NCBI GenBank assembly: GCA_036645575.1
Contig: JAVXNW010000038.1
Coordinates: forward strand, 1-23,611
DNA from: JAVXNW01 sp036645575
Lineage (GTDB): Bacteria > Bacillota > Clostridia > Christensenellales > Aristaeellaceae
DNA length: 23,611 nt
Direction of reading: 5' to 3'
The notes under the pieces are model-generated. The model ran no database searches and was not told the DNA's origin. It saw only the letters and a program-made list of their open reading frames with translations. The position numbers and the translations under genes are program-made. Within the stretch, counting starts at the first letter, position 1, and each line of letters opens with the position of its first letter. Shown here piece after piece: positions 16,157 to 22,087 of the stretch.

Positions 16157-16528
16157 ATGTATAGAATTGAGCTGTACGAGGATGTACACGGGTACAGCCA
16201 GATCGGAGAGTTCCTGGAGAATTTGGAAAAGCGAAGTATCCGCGTGAAGGACGCCCGCATACAATACCAACAAGTAGCTTTTCAGATTCAATTACTCTCC
16301 CAAAGCGGCTGTATGCGGCTTCCAAGCAACATCGCCAAGCATTTGAGCGATGGCATATGGGAATTAAGGCCAGGCAACAATCGCGTTCTGTTCTTCTGTT
16401 TTGAGAATGGCGCCTATGTACTATTGCACCAATTCGTCAAAAAAACGCAGAAGACGCCTGAACGAGAAATTGATAGAGCAAGATCGGAGCGGGCAGACTA
16501 TTCGAAACGCATGAAGGAGGTAACGTAA
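16157..16528 (+). CDS. RelE/HigB-like (phage Gp49 family) toxin
   Basis: A 123-residue toxin of the RelE/ParE superfamily, HigB/Gp49 branch, expected to cleave mRNA at the ribosome. The open frame extends upstream, but ATG 16157 (MYRIELYEDVHGYS) follows a GAGAGG site and matches family N-termini; the upstream part overlaps the promoter. Signature segments are present: LPSNIAKHLSDGIWELRPG, then RVLFFCFENG and LLHQFVKKTQKTPEREIDRA, which supply the central strands, the basic patch and the terminal helix. Catalytic residues in this family are mostly basic and cannot be assigned surely. One base separates it from the antitoxin gene, and the toxin-first order is the HigBA arrangement. Its base composition is visibly more AT-rich than the flanking tail genes, fitting acquisition as a moron. 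Confidence 0.9.
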   Translation: MYRIELYEDVHGYSQIGEFLENLEKRSIRVKDARIQYQQVAFQIQLLSQSGCMRLPSNIAKHLSDGIWELRPGNNRVLFFCFENGAYVLLHQFVKKTQKTPEREIDRARSERADYSKRMKEVT

Positions 16529-16529
16529 C

Positions 16530-16820
16530 ATGAGGACATGGGAAGAGTATAAAGAGCGCGCAAAAGCGTCCAGTCCACAGGTCAAAGTTGACCTTGAACA
16601 GGCGGAGCAATTGGCTGGTATCGTTCATTCTCTGATAGAACGACGCACAGAGCTTGGCCTTTCGCAACGTCAATTGTCCGAGTTGTGCGGTCTTCCACAA
16701 TCATCCGTTGCGCGGATAGAGACAATGAAAACGATACCCAATGTTGAAACGGTTCTGCGAATAACGCAGCCTCTTGGCTTAAGGCTTACTTTGGTTGATG
16801 AGGCAGTCAGTCAGGTTTGA
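16530..16820 (+). CDS. XRE-family HigA-like antitoxin
   Basis: A 96-residue protein with an HTH_3 domain at about residues 36-88 (ELGLSQRQLSELCGLPQSSV, then ARIETMKTIPNVETVLRI). It neutralises the preceding RelE/HigB-like toxin and likely represses the operon at the palindrome over the -10 box. The ribosome site AAGGAGGT lies inside the toxin's last codons, 9-10 nt before the ATG, so production is coupled to toxin translation. The N-terminal 30 residues are helical and probably carry the toxin-binding part. The gene ends 17 bp before the convergent chaperone stop. Confidence 0.9.
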   Translation: MRTWEEYKERAKASSPQVKVDLEQAEQLAGIVHSLIERRTELGLSQRQLSELCGLPQSSVARIETMKTIPNVETVLRITQPLGLRLTLVDEAVSQV

Positions 16821-16824
16821 CAGC

Positions 16825-16846
16825 GAAGCCTATGTGTTAAGGCTTC
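16825..16846. terminator. Hairpin at the convergent antitoxin/chaperone junction
   Basis: GAAGCCT (16825-16831) and AGGCTTC (16840-16846) make a perfect 7-bp stem with an 8-nt loop between the antitoxin stop and the chaperone frame's stop. Neither strand has a proper T-run. It may be a weak end for the toxin-antitoxin transcript; a strong one on the minus strand would block the tape measure gene. Confidence 0.3.
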
Positions 16847-17090
16847 ACCGACGCCCACACCTGATCGATAAACCCGCGCTTCGGCGCGCGCTTTTCTTGC
16901 TCCCGCCCCGCGTCCCACGCCCGCAAAAGAAGAAAACCGACCATATCCATCTCGTCGATGTCCTTCATACGCCAGCCGCTTTTCATCAGGGCGTTGTAGG
17001 TGGCGTTGATATAATCCGGCAGCGTCAGGCAGGCGCATGTGTCTCCTTCAGAAGCGTCTCCGCCGCCTGTGTCGCCGGAATCGTAGGAAA
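16837..17090 (-). CDS. Tail assembly chaperone, frameshifted C-terminal part (GT-like)
   Basis: A frame offset by -1 from the upstream chaperone gene carries protein-like sequence without a good start of its own: LPDYINATYNALMKSGWRMK, then DIDEMDMVGFLLLRAWDA and a basic end (KRAPKRGFIDQVW). In long-tailed phages the chaperone gene just before the tape measure gene is normally read as G and, by frameshift, as a G-T fusion; this is the expected T part. The shift would be -1 and could occur anywhere in the overlap. No canonical X-XXY-YYZ heptamer exists there; the best site is T-TTT-CCT at about 17086-17092, where tRNA-Phe can re-pair perfectly after slipping. The coordinate given for its right end is that candidate site. 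An ATG in the third frame at 17038 with a good ribosome site yields an unfamily-like 75-residue product and is not preferred. Confidence 0.65.
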
Positions 17091-17414
17091 AGCGTCCAAC
17101 ACCTCGGTGGTCTGGGTCTGCACAGCCATGATCGCCAGCGCAATGTCGTGGATCAGGCGATCCACGGGGTAATGGTCGTACATGTCGTCCGGGGTGAACT
17201 GATTGCCGAACAGAATACAGAACCATTTGACCAGCACGTCCAGCGCCTCGGGGATCGTGAGTTTCTCGCTCGAGACGTCTTTCCCATCCGTGGCGTCGCC
17301 CGCCAGCTTGACCAGTTTCGCGTACATCTTGCTAGCCGGGCCCATCTCGCGCAGCGCGCGCCCGGAGATATAGTCAACGGTATACTTCTTATCGCCCAGC
17401 GTACAGGTGATCAT
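17025..17414 (-). CDS. Tail assembly chaperone (G-like)
   Basis: A 129-residue soluble chaperone expected to coat the tape measure protein while the tail tube polymerises. Starts at ATG 17414 (MITCTLGDKKYTVDYISGRA) behind GGAGG with a 7-nt spacer; the longer open frame upstream runs through the major tail protein gene and is a shadow. The layout (short beta start, then helices with KLTIPEALDVLVKWFCILFG and FTPDDMYDHYPVDRLIHDI) fits Firmicutes siphophage chaperones. The stop TGA at 17025 is overlapped by the -1 frame that carries the T-like extension. Position between major tail protein and tape measure gene is diagnostic. Confidence 0.85.
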   Translation of the reverse strand: MITCTLGDKKYTVDYISGRALREMGPASKMYAKLVKLAGDATDGKDVSSEKLTIPEALDVLVKWFCILFGNQFTPDDMYDHYPVDRLIHDIALAIMAVQTQTTEVLDAFPTIPATQAAETLLKETHAPA

Positions 17415-17441
17415 GAAATCGCCTCCAATCACATACGTCGC

Positions 17442-17482
17442 AGAAGAAACGCCGCCGCGCAGAGGACTCCGCGCGGCGGCGT
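17442..17482 (-). terminator. Strong terminator-like hairpin after the major tail protein gene
   Basis: On the minus strand a perfect 12-bp stem (17482-17471 with 17460-17449) and 10-nt loop is followed by TTCTTCTG. It starts 6 bp past the major tail protein stop and ends about 28 bp before the chaperone start. Such structures commonly cut down transcription past the abundant tail tube protein, so it probably works as a partial terminator. Confidence 0.8.
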
Positions 17483-17487
17483 CATGG

Positions 17488-18099
17488 TTACGGGGTAGTC
17501 GTAAAGGTCGGCTCGTAGACAGCCGTGAGGAACGCCCCCGCGTCCGCGGCGTCAAAGCCATTCTCGCCCTCGTCGGCCACCACCTGATACAGACCGTCGT
17601 GGGTGCGCTTGATGGCCGTCCACTCGACTTCGCCGGTCTGTCGGTTGATGGTCGCGCCTTCCTTGGTGGCGTAGTTCTCGGTGACGGGCTTGGCGCGCAC
17701 CTTGAAAAGCCAGATATAGCGGAACTTGCCGTTGCTCTTTTCGCTCTTGAAGCCCACGGCAAAGTACGGCGGCGTATCGCCCGCCTTCCTGACAAGCACG
17801 CCACCTAAGTCGATCTGGTTGCCGAAGATCATCTCCTGCACGGCGAGGGGAATGTCGGCCATCTTGGTCTTGAAAGACAGTTCTGGGTCGGGGTAAATCA
17901 CCGAAAATTCCACGTCATCCGCAAATTGCACCGCTGGATCGGCGTTTTCCGGCGTAACGGACGCCTCGATAGCGCCCGCGACGAGTTGCAGCGCGCCGTA
18001 GGTGTGCGCGGATTCGGTGTCCGCCGTGAGCGGCGCGACGACCACGTTTTTGAGGCCGACCGTGCTGGCCACGGCCGGGGAAGCGGTAGGATCGGGCAT
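17488..18099 (-). CDS. Major tail protein (phi13 type)
   Basis: A 203-residue tail tube subunit. The N-terminus VGLKNVVVAPLTADTES followed by HTYGALQLVAGAIEASVTP matches the phi13-type major tail protein family, and MIFGNQIDLGGVL, then FKVRAKPVTENYATKEG occupy the expected middle and C-terminal positions. Stacked hexamers would form the tail tube round the tape measure protein. The ATG follows GGAGGAAACACCT (8-nt spacing), the strong site expected for a protein made in hundreds of copies, and a terminator-like hairpin follows the stop. Confidence 0.93.
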   Translation of the reverse strand: MPDPTASPAVASTVGLKNVVVAPLTADTESAHTYGALQLVAGAIEASVTPENADPAVQFADDVEFSVIYPDPELSFKTKMADIPLAVQEMIFGNQIDLGGVLVRKAGDTPPYFAVGFKSEKSNGKFRYIWLFKVRAKPVTENYATKEGATINRQTGEVEWTAIKRTHDGLYQVVADEGENGFDAADAGAFLTAVYEPTFTTTP

Positions 18100-18144
18100 A
18101 GGTGTTTCCTCCTGTGTTATTGATAAAAAGTAGGCCGTATGCGC

Positions 18145-18552
18145 TTAGACTTGGTCAAGCGCGTCCCGAAGAACGTTCTTGATTTCCTCGAAAGCTGTGT
18201 CAGACTGGGTATCGAAGGCGGGACGAACGAACGGGTGCGCGGGCGCGGGCGCGGGGCCTCCGTGCCCGAATTCGAGGGGATTCGAGAAATATGCGGCGTT
18301 GTCCTGGTGGTGGACGCCTATCGTTATTCGCTTGCCCTTCGCGCCGCCCTTGATGTTTCCGGTATGGATGGAGCCGTACAGTTCGCCCGTGATGACCTTG
18401 GGGTCGCTAGACACATTGTGAAGCATCTGCTCCTCGATGGGCTTCGCGCCCGCTTTGAGCGCCTTGTTGACGGCGGGGCCGTTCTCCAGCGCCGCCGCCA
18501 TGTTGAGCAGGTCGTTTTCCAGATCGTTAAAGCCACGCAGATCAAGTCCCAT
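18145..18552 (-). CDS. HK97 gp10-like tail completion/neck protein
   Basis: A 135-residue protein of the HK97-gp10-like family, which acts at the head-tail interface. Typical features: an N-terminal helix (LENDLLNMAAALENG, then VNKALKAGAKPIEEQM), then GELYGSIHTG, and the conserved EFGHGGPAPAPAHPFVRPAF segment near the end. The ATG at 18552 (MGLDLRGF) lies 9 nt after GGGAGG; an ATG three codons upstream overlaps that site and is less likely. It overlaps the preceding gene by 11 nt, which implies coupled translation. Confidence 0.9.
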   Translation of the reverse strand: MGLDLRGFNDLENDLLNMAAALENGPAVNKALKAGAKPIEEQMLHNVSSDPKVITGELYGSIHTGNIKGGAKGKRITIGVHHQDNAAYFSNPLEFGHGGPAPAPAHPFVRPAFDTQSDTAFEEIKNVLRDALDQV

Positions 18553-18907
18553 GAGCGACATCCTCCCGCAGACACCACGTCCATTGCACGGTGTACTGCT
18601 TAGTGGCGGTATCGTAGCCGGGTTGGTTGTAACCCTTATCCGATTCCTCCACCATGGAAAATCCCGCCGCGTACATCGCCTGTCGCACCCGCATGGCGCT
18701 ATCTGTTGGATCGGTATTGCTCCAAAGATTGAGGTACACATGCGTTCGATACGACGTAACGAGATCGTCCTGATATGACGCCTCCGTGGTCGTGGTCGAG
18801 TAGATGAGGTACTGCGAAGGCGGGTTCGGATCGTTGGACGTGGCACGCCAGATACCGACGTAGGCGGGAATGCCCAAGTGCTGCAAAGCCGATTGAACTT
18901 GCCTCAT
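18542..18907 (-). CDS. Probable tail terminator / tail-completion protein
   Basis: A 121-residue protein starting at ATG 18907 (MRQVQSALQHLGIPAYVGIW), overlapping the head-tail adaptor stop (ATGA). The layout, a short helix, then a beta-rich middle (SQYLIYSTTTTEASYQDD, then THVYLNLWSN), then a helix (DSAMRVRQAMYAAGF) and a final strand (YTVQWTWCL), is that of DUF3168-like and gpU-type tail terminators. Its place between adaptor and gp10-like protein agrees. The exact family is not certain. A longer upstream frame is a shadow of the adaptor gene. Confidence 0.72.
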   Translation of the reverse strand: MRQVQSALQHLGIPAYVGIWRATSNDPNPPSQYLIYSTTTTEASYQDDLVTSYRTHVYLNLWSNTDPTDSAMRVRQAMYAAGFSMVEESDKGYNQPGYDTATKQYTVQWTWCLREDVAHGT

Positions 18908-19263
18908 CCGCTGACCCCCTTCGAGATGGACGCCTTCAGACCCAGGTACGCGCGCCGAAACGAATATTCGCCCATCGTGGTGATGAACCATTTTTCGCGC
19001 TGGAAGCGCACCCACATGCCGGGCTTCACGTCGCTCCGATACCGAATCGTGAAGTTGATCACAGCCTCTGTGTTCTTTACATCCGCGGCACGGTAGTTCT
19101 GGTTGCCCGCATCGACGGCGGCTGCCCAGACGCGACAGATAACCACATCGGTCGGATCAGGGTAGCCGCTTGCGTTGATATTGTTGCGTGTGTATCCGAT
19201 CTCGACCAGATGGCGCAGGTCGCCCGGATGGGGCGAGGACTCGAAGTTCTTATAACCGCGCAC
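18904..19263 (-). CDS. Head-tail adaptor / head closure protein (SPP1 gp16-like)
   Basis: A 119-residue protein of the Phage_H_T_join family, which forms a ring under the portal-connector stack and receives the tail. Typical pattern: GDLRHLVEIGYTRNNINASG, then VWAAAVDAGNQNYRAADV, then INFTIRYRSDVKPGMWVRF and a final strand and helix. The first codon is GTG at 19263 behind AGGGGGTG with about 9-nt spacing. A 111-bp gap carrying DnaA boxes separates it from the connector gene, unlike the 1-4 nt overlaps around it. Confidence 0.88.
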   Translation of the reverse strand: MRGYKNFESSPHPGDLRHLVEIGYTRNNINASGYPDPTDVVICRVWAAAVDAGNQNYRAADVKNTEAVINFTIRYRSDVKPGMWVRFQREKWFITTMGEYSFRRAYLGLKASISKGVSG

Positions 19264-19295
19264 GAAGCGTCACCCCCTGTGGCTTGCGTTGAGCC

Positions 19296-19393
19296 TGTGG
19301 ATAAATCCCATGCCTGTGGATTGCTGTTGAAGATTTGTGGATAATTCGGCGTCGCCTCTTGGGATAGCCCTGTTTCAGAACATCTTATCCACA
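19296..19393. promoter_or_regulatory. Cluster of DnaA boxes (three perfect, one 7/9)
   Basis: Plus-strand TGTGGATAA occurs at 19296-19304 and 19336-19344 and TTATCCACA at 19385-19393; all are exact matches to the strong DnaA box TTATCCACA in one orientation or the other. TGTGGATTG at 19315-19323 matches 7 of 9, and TGTGGCTTG at 19278-19286 is weaker. The first three are direct repeats spaced 19 and 21 bp, about two helical turns. The last box lies within the final codons of the connector gene. No AT-rich unwinding element or other origin feature is plain. Confidence 0.7.
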
Positions 19394-19659
19394 GCGCGGT
19401 GCGGGTATAGCAGGTTCTCAAATGCGATTCGCATCGCCAGATACATCTGCTTGTCGGGATTGTCCCGGTTCTCATAGTAGTGCGCGCACATGAGCAGCAC
19501 CGCCAATCGTACCGGCTCCGGCACGGGATCCGTAAAAGTCACGCGGCAGAAGTCCTCGGCGGCGGCCTGCCCTTGCCGGATCAGCGATTCCAGATAGACG
19601 TCCTCGTCGTTATGCTGCACGCGCAGATGCGTCTTTAGCTCCGCGAGGGTGATAACCAT
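19375..19659 (-). CDS. Head-tail connector protein (HK97 gp6-like)
   Basis: A 94-residue mostly helical protein matching the gp6-like connector family that forms a ring beneath the portal: ITLAELKTHLRVQHNDEDVY, then LESLIRQGQAAAEDFC, then PEPVRLAVLLMCAHYYENRD. The ATG overlaps the preceding stop (TGATG). Length is normal for the family. Its last codons encode a perfect DnaA box, which is shared with the intergenic cluster downstream. Confidence 0.9.
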   Translation of the reverse strand: MVITLAELKTHLRVQHNDEDVYLESLIRQGQAAAEDFCRVTFTDPVPEPVRLAVLLMCAHYYENRDNPDKQMYLAMRIAFENLLYPHRAVDKMF

Positions 19660-19925
19660 CAGGTTCCGCCGCCCTCGGCAGGCGTGTCGGCGGTCATGAG
19701 ACGGGCGGTCTTGAGCGCGCCCAGCAGCGAATTGAAGTCCTCTTTGAGCGTCGCGATGGTGGTCGCCTCGCTCGATGCCTGATTGGGCATGACGGTGAAA
19801 TCACTTCCGGAGCTCTCGAACAGCCCCTCGCCGCCCTCCACCGTCGCGCCGGGTAGGAATGTCAGTTTGCCCCCGATCACGGTTTCGTTGCCGCCGTGGG
19901 CGGTGTAGTTTTTGCAGTTATACAT
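19659..19925 (-). CDS. Head-fiber-like / capsid decoration protein
   Basis: An 88-residue protein beginning at ATG 19925 (MYNCKNYTAHGGNETVIGGK) behind GGAGGA with 6-nt spacing; the frame continues upstream but lacks a ribosome site there. The segment VIGGKLTFLPGATVEG is the short beta motif of head fiber proteins (Phage_fiber_2, as in phi29 gp8.5-like proteins), followed by a helix (TTIATLKEDFNSLLGALKTA). Position directly after the capsid gene fits a surface decoration. Its host-attachment role is inferred from the family. Confidence 0.72.
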   Translation of the reverse strand: MYNCKNYTAHGGNETVIGGKLTFLPGATVEGGEGLFESSGSDFTVMPNQASSEATTIATLKEDFNSLLGALKTARLMTADTPAEGGGT

Positions 19926-19979
19926 ATGCTTCCTCCATTCATCGGGATGGGAGGACGGACGCGCCCCCTCCCACATAAA

Positions 19980-21179
19980 TCAGGTCGCCTTCATCTTGAG
20001 ACACTTCATGGCCTCGCGCAGCACCAGACGACCGTCCACGCGCTGCGTGACCTTGAACCCGATCTGATCCGAGCTCGCGTACAGCTCGTTCAAGCGCTGC
20101 AGCGACCTGCCCTCGCGGTCAGCCAGCCAGTAAAAGCCCATGTCGCCGTAGAGGATCGCCTTGTTCCCAGCGGTCGGCAGCGGCATGAAGTTGCTGGTCA
20201 GCACGCGCTGGTTGAGCAGCGTGTCGGGCTGACCGTAGAGCAGGCCCGGCTGCCAGAGGTAGTTTCCGTTTCCGTCCTTCAATTTGCGGATGAGCTTCAC
20301 GACCGCGTCGTTCATGACGAACACGGCCTTGCGGCGATAGCTCGCCTTGAGGCTGTGCTGCAGATCGATCAGTTCATCCGCGGTCAGCGCGGCCACGGCG
20401 GCGGCGGTCACGCCGGTCTCCGCGCCCAGCGTGTCGTGCAGAAGGCCGGTGGGCTTGTGGCTGCCGTCGCCGGAGAGAATGGCTTCTTCCTCGGCCGCGC
20501 CGACGCGGCGGGCGAACTCGCCGGTGATGTAGGCTGCGAGATCAAAGGCGCTGTCGTGCAGCAGTTCCTCGGAAACGCGGATCATGCTGGCGACCTTGTG
20601 CGCGGAGAGCGAAATCTGACCGAAGGCGTCATCGGATTCGGTGATTGCCGCTTCCTCCTCCGTCCACGAGGCGCTGCCCTTGCTGGTCACAATGGGGATT
20701 TTGCGGTCGCCGGAGGACGTCGTGATCACATGCACGATGCCGCGCATGATGTTTTCCTCCTCCAGAGCCTGCACCAGCGTGTGCTCGAACTCGTCCGGGA
20801 CGGTATAACCGCCCTCGGAGAGCGTGCCGATCTGCAGGGCGTTGCGCACGTCGTAGTTGGCGCGGTCGCGCAGGTATTTCCAGAACGCGTCGTTGTAGGC
20901 GGCGCTGGCGCGGCCGGTCTTGTCGTTAGGGACGCCGCTATCGGGTTTGCCAGCCAGCGGCGCGCGGGTGGCGTCGTTCATCTCGCGTTCCAGTTCCTGC
21001 GCACGTTCCTCGCGCTCGATGGCGTGGCCGAGATCGACGACCTCCTGCTCCATGCGCTCGTACTCGGCGGTGTCCTCGGCGCTCATGACGCCGTTCTCGC
21101 CTGTGTGCGTGTCCAGATACGCCTTGGCCTTGTCCCAGCTTTCCCCGCGCTTCGCGCGCATGTCCAGAATCTTGCTCAT
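19980..21179 (-). CDS. HK97-family major capsid protein
   Basis: A 399-residue capsid subunit. Residues 1 to about 100 form the scaffolding delta domain, charged and coiled coil (MEQEVVDLGHAIEREERAQE), removed by the prohead protease. The mature part likely starts around residues 95-115, before LSEGGYTVPDEFEHTLVQAL, the family's N-arm signature. ASMIRVSEELLHDSAFDLAA, then FARRVGAAEEEAILSGDG and FVMNDAVVKLIRKLKDGNG are the P-domain and A-domain landmarks. The exact cleavage site is not certain. GGAGG lies 5-6 nt before the ATG. The gene follows the protease by 14 bp. Confidence 0.97.
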   Translation of the reverse strand: MSKILDMRAKRGESWDKAKAYLDTHTGENGVMSAEDTAEYERMEQEVVDLGHAIEREERAQELEREMNDATRAPLAGKPDSGVPNDKTGRASAAYNDAFWKYLRDRANYDVRNALQIGTLSEGGYTVPDEFEHTLVQALEEENIMRGIVHVITTSSGDRKIPIVTSKGSASWTEEEAAITESDDAFGQISLSAHKVASMIRVSEELLHDSAFDLAAYITGEFARRVGAAEEEAILSGDGSHKPTGLLHDTLGAETGVTAAAVAALTADELIDLQHSLKASYRRKAVFVMNDAVVKLIRKLKDGNGNYLWQPGLLYGQPDTLLNQRVLTSNFMPLPTAGNKAILYGDMGFYWLADREGRSLQRLNELYASSDQIGFKVTQRVDGRLVLREAMKCLKMKAT

Positions 21180-21193
21180 AAAATCCTCCTGTT

Positions 21194-22087
21194 TTATCGC
21201 CGCGTGGGCATGATTAAGCCCAGCCGCTTTTGCAGCTGGGCGACGGGCGTGCCGGGCGTTTCCGGCGGTATGGTCGTTGTGGATGTGCCGGAATCCTCCG
21301 GCGGGTCGGGTTCGACGGCGTTACCGGGATCCTCCGGCGGGTCGGGTTCGACGGCGTTACCGGGATCCTCCGGCGGTTTAGGTTGTGCCGTTCCGTCCGG
21401 CGTATTGAGCCTCTGTGCCTGTCCGCTAACAGACGGTACAGAAGATGGTTGATCATCGCCCGTATGGGTCGGGCGGGACGGCTGATGTCGGTCAAGCCAT
21501 GCCTGCACCTTGGCCTTGGCTTCCTTGATATCCACGCAACGGGGTGCGGCGCTGTCGGTCAGCGTCAGTGCAGATTCATCCTCAGTGATTCCGTCAATGA
21601 ACCCTGCATCCAGCGCCGCCTGCGCGTCCATCCATGTGGTCGCGGTCATCAGCGCGGCAATCTCGTCGCGAGGCTTTTTGCAGCGCTTGCCGTAGACGTT
21701 GAGGATGGATTCCTTGCATGCCCGCAAAAGATTGATCGCCTCGTTCATATCGCGCTCGCTCCCAAACGCGATGGTGCTGGGATCGTGGATCATAAAAAGA
21801 CTGCCCGGCGTCATTTCCAGCTTGTCCGCCGCCATGGCCAAGACCGTTCCCGCCGACGCCGCCGTGCCGGAAACCGTGATATGGACATTTCCGGGGTAAG
21901 CGCGGATATCGTCGTACATCCGCGTGGCGGCGTTGCACGAGCCACCGTAGCTGTTCAGGCGAATATGCACGCCGTCGCGGTTTTGGTTCTCGGAGCCATA
22001 CAAGCTTTCATGCAGACTTTCCGGCGTGATCTCATCGCCATACCAGACCTCGTCGTCGATATAGCCGTTCAGGTTGATTTCTCTCAA
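21194..22087 (-). CDS. ClpP-like prohead protease
   Basis: A 297-residue S14-type (ClpP fold) protease expected to trim the capsid delta domain during head maturation. Residues 1 to about 190 are catalytic: HIRLNSYGGSCNAATRMYDD (oxyanion glycines), TVSGTAASAGTVLAMAADK (nucleophile Ser in the ASAG motif), and GSLFMIHDPSTIAFG (His), with the aspartate further on. The C-terminal 80 residues are a Pro/Asp/Glu-rich tail with 12-residue repeats, then a basic end (LQKRLGLIMPTRR). The start is TTG at 22087 behind GGGGAGG; it overlaps the methyltransferase stop (TTGA), so the two are coupled. The low-complexity tail is unusual and probably a flexible scaffold-binding or self-cleaved part. Confidence 0.93.
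   Translation of the reverse strand: MREINLNGYIDDEVWYGDEITPESLHESLYGSENQNRDGVHIRLNSYGGSCNAATRMYDDIRAYPGNVHITVSGTAASAGTVLAMAADKLEMTPGSLFMIHDPSTIAFGSERDMNEAINLLRACKESILNVYGKRCKKPRDEIAALMTATTWMDAQAALDAGFIDGITEDESALTLTDSAAPRCVDIKEAKAKVQAWLDRHQPSRPTHTGDDQPSSVPSVSGQAQRLNTPDGTAQPKPPEDPGNAVEPDPPEDPGNAVEPDPPEDSGTSTTTIPPETPGTPVAQLQKRLGLIMPTRR
21294..21377 (-). repeat. 36-bp tandem repeats in the prohead protease tail
   Basis: Two near-identical 36-bp units begin at 21294 and 21330 (TCCTCCGGCGGGTCGGGTTC...) with a partial third from 21366, encoding the 12-residue unit DPPEDPGNAVEP. They lie in the non-catalytic tail, so copy number could vary without loss of protease activity. Confidence 0.88.

Noticed and set aside
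16811..17038. 75-residue third-frame ORF with ATG and a good AAGGAG site at the end of the chaperone gene
   Set aside because: Its product is Arg/Gly-rich and not family-like, while the -1 frame over the same DNA reads as a normal chaperone T part. Kept only as an alternative mechanism note.
19278..19344. Direct repeats at 19-21 bp considered as phage repressor operators (iterons)
   Set aside because: The unit equals the DnaA box core exactly, and no repressor or replication initiator gene is nearby. An iteron role is still possible but less direct.
19896..21452. 518-residue plus-strand open frame
   Set aside because: It is antisense to the capsid and protease genes, has no ribosome site or family-like segments, and is a GC-rich codon shadow.
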